5,978 nucleotides of DNA. Source: an uncultured Lachnospiraceae bacterium (GTDB lineage: Bacteria > Bacillota > Clostridia > Lachnospirales > Lachnospiraceae). Where the stretch lies: positions 1 through 5,978 of the forward strand of contig CAMALN010000110.1 in NCBI GenBank assembly GCA_945836565.1, written 5' to 3'. The notes beneath the pieces were generated by a model. That model made no database searches. It had not been told where the DNA came from and saw only the letters and a program-made list of their open reading frames with translations. Below are positions 5,539 to 5,978 of the stretch, piece by piece (the first letter of the stretch is position 1; each line of letters opens with the position of its first letter). Position numbers and translations under genes: made by a program.

Positions 5539-5978
5539 ATGAAGGAAATATATACATATAAAAAGAATAATAAGGGCTTTACCCTGGTAGAGATGATAGT
5601 TGTACTTGCTATTTTGGTGATTCTTCTATCTACATCTGTCATGGGTCTTTTAGCTTGGCAGGACTGGGCAGATTTTAACAGGGAAAATGAATATGCACAG
5701 TCTTTATTTATTGCTGCCCAAAACCAGCTGTCAGAGTATTCTGCCGGTGGAAAGCTTGAGATGCTTAAGGAGGAGTTTTTGGATGAAAGTGCATCCATGG
5801 ATGAAAGGCAGTATAATGAAGTCGGATTAAATATTACAGATTCTATTTCAATGATAAAGGATGAAAATGGTGAGGCTTATAATCTCGATAAGATTTACAG
5901 CGAGAGTGAAGGTAAAATTGACAAGAAGCTATATCAGGGAGAGATAGTTTCTATTCGTGCGCGTACAGGACAGTATGA
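5539..5978 (+). CDS. Type IV prepilin-like protein, cut by the window end
   Basis: The frame is open from the ATG at 5539 to the last base, giving 146 complete codons and no stop, so the gene continues beyond the window. Residues 1-13 form a short basic leader (MKEIYTYKKNNKG). G13 followed by FTLVE matches the type III prepilin peptidase site: cleavage would follow G13, F14 would be the N-methylated first residue, and E18 is the conserved Glu5 of mature pilins. Residues about 14-40 are a continuous hydrophobic helix (MIVVLAILVILL) that anchors the subunit before assembly. The rest visible is hydrophilic and acidic and does not resemble a named pilin. GAAGG (5527-5531) lies seven bases before the start. 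The product is a major or minor pilin, or a pseudopilin of a type II secretion or competence-like machine; the downstream genes that would decide this are outside the window. It is separated from ddh by a terminator and so probably begins a new transcript. Confidence 0.88.
   Translation, partial: MKEIYTYKKNNKGFTLVEMIVVLAILVILLSTSVMGLLAWQDWADFNRENEYAQSLFIAAQNQLSEYSAGGKLEMLKEEFLDESASMDERQYNEVGLNITDSISMIKDENGEAYNLDKIYSESEGKIDKKLYQGEIVSIRARTGQY

Noticed and set aside
5520..5798. Minus-strand open frame across the prepilin start
   Set aside because: It is a shadow of the prepilin frame, which has a clear GFTLVE motif and ribosome site.
1..5978. CRISPR array, tRNA, insertion sequence or phage features
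   Set aside because: No regularly spaced repeats, cloverleaf-like sequences, transposase motifs or terminal inverted repeats were seen.

Overview
The window looks like chromosomal DNA of a low-to-medium-GC Firmicute, most probably a Lachnospiraceae-type Clostridium relative. Pointers are the strong GGAGG-type ribosome sites, a PocR-domain hybrid kinase, a single-step meso-diaminopimelate dehydrogenase and a Gram-positive type IV prepilin-like gene. This family-level guess rests on protein character and base composition, not on a search.

Layout. Bases 1-151 hold a probable promoter and a leader with two predicted hairpins. Bases 152-3635 are a two-gene operon with an 8-base overlap. The first gene encodes a protein with a degenerate receiver, a charged coiled coil and an intact receiver. 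The second encodes a large soluble hybrid histidine kinase: PocR sensor, HisKA, HATPase, degenerate receiver, intact receiver, HPt and a helical tail. A two-way terminator at 3680-3712 separates this operon from a converging minus-strand gene (3729-4118) for a small bacterial PH-domain protein. Bases 4119-4322 are a divergent intergenic region with candidate promoters and a perfect 7+7 inverted repeat. Next comes ddh (4323-5306) with its own strong terminator, then an AT-rich 230-base gap with a second perfect 7+7 inverted repeat. The window ends inside a prepilin-like gene that begins at 5539.

How the genes work together. The first two genes form a plausible complete phosphorelay: kinase H198 to receiver D607 to HPt H754, then perhaps to receiver D199 of the partner protein. 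Neither protein has a DNA-binding, cyclic-di-GMP or other catalytic output domain, so the final output is unknown. The PH-domain gene, ddh and the pilin gene look like separate transcription units with no evident link to the relay. Nothing here is clearly a new defence or mobile system. The most unusual element is the output-less relay, which carries one degenerate receiver in each partner.
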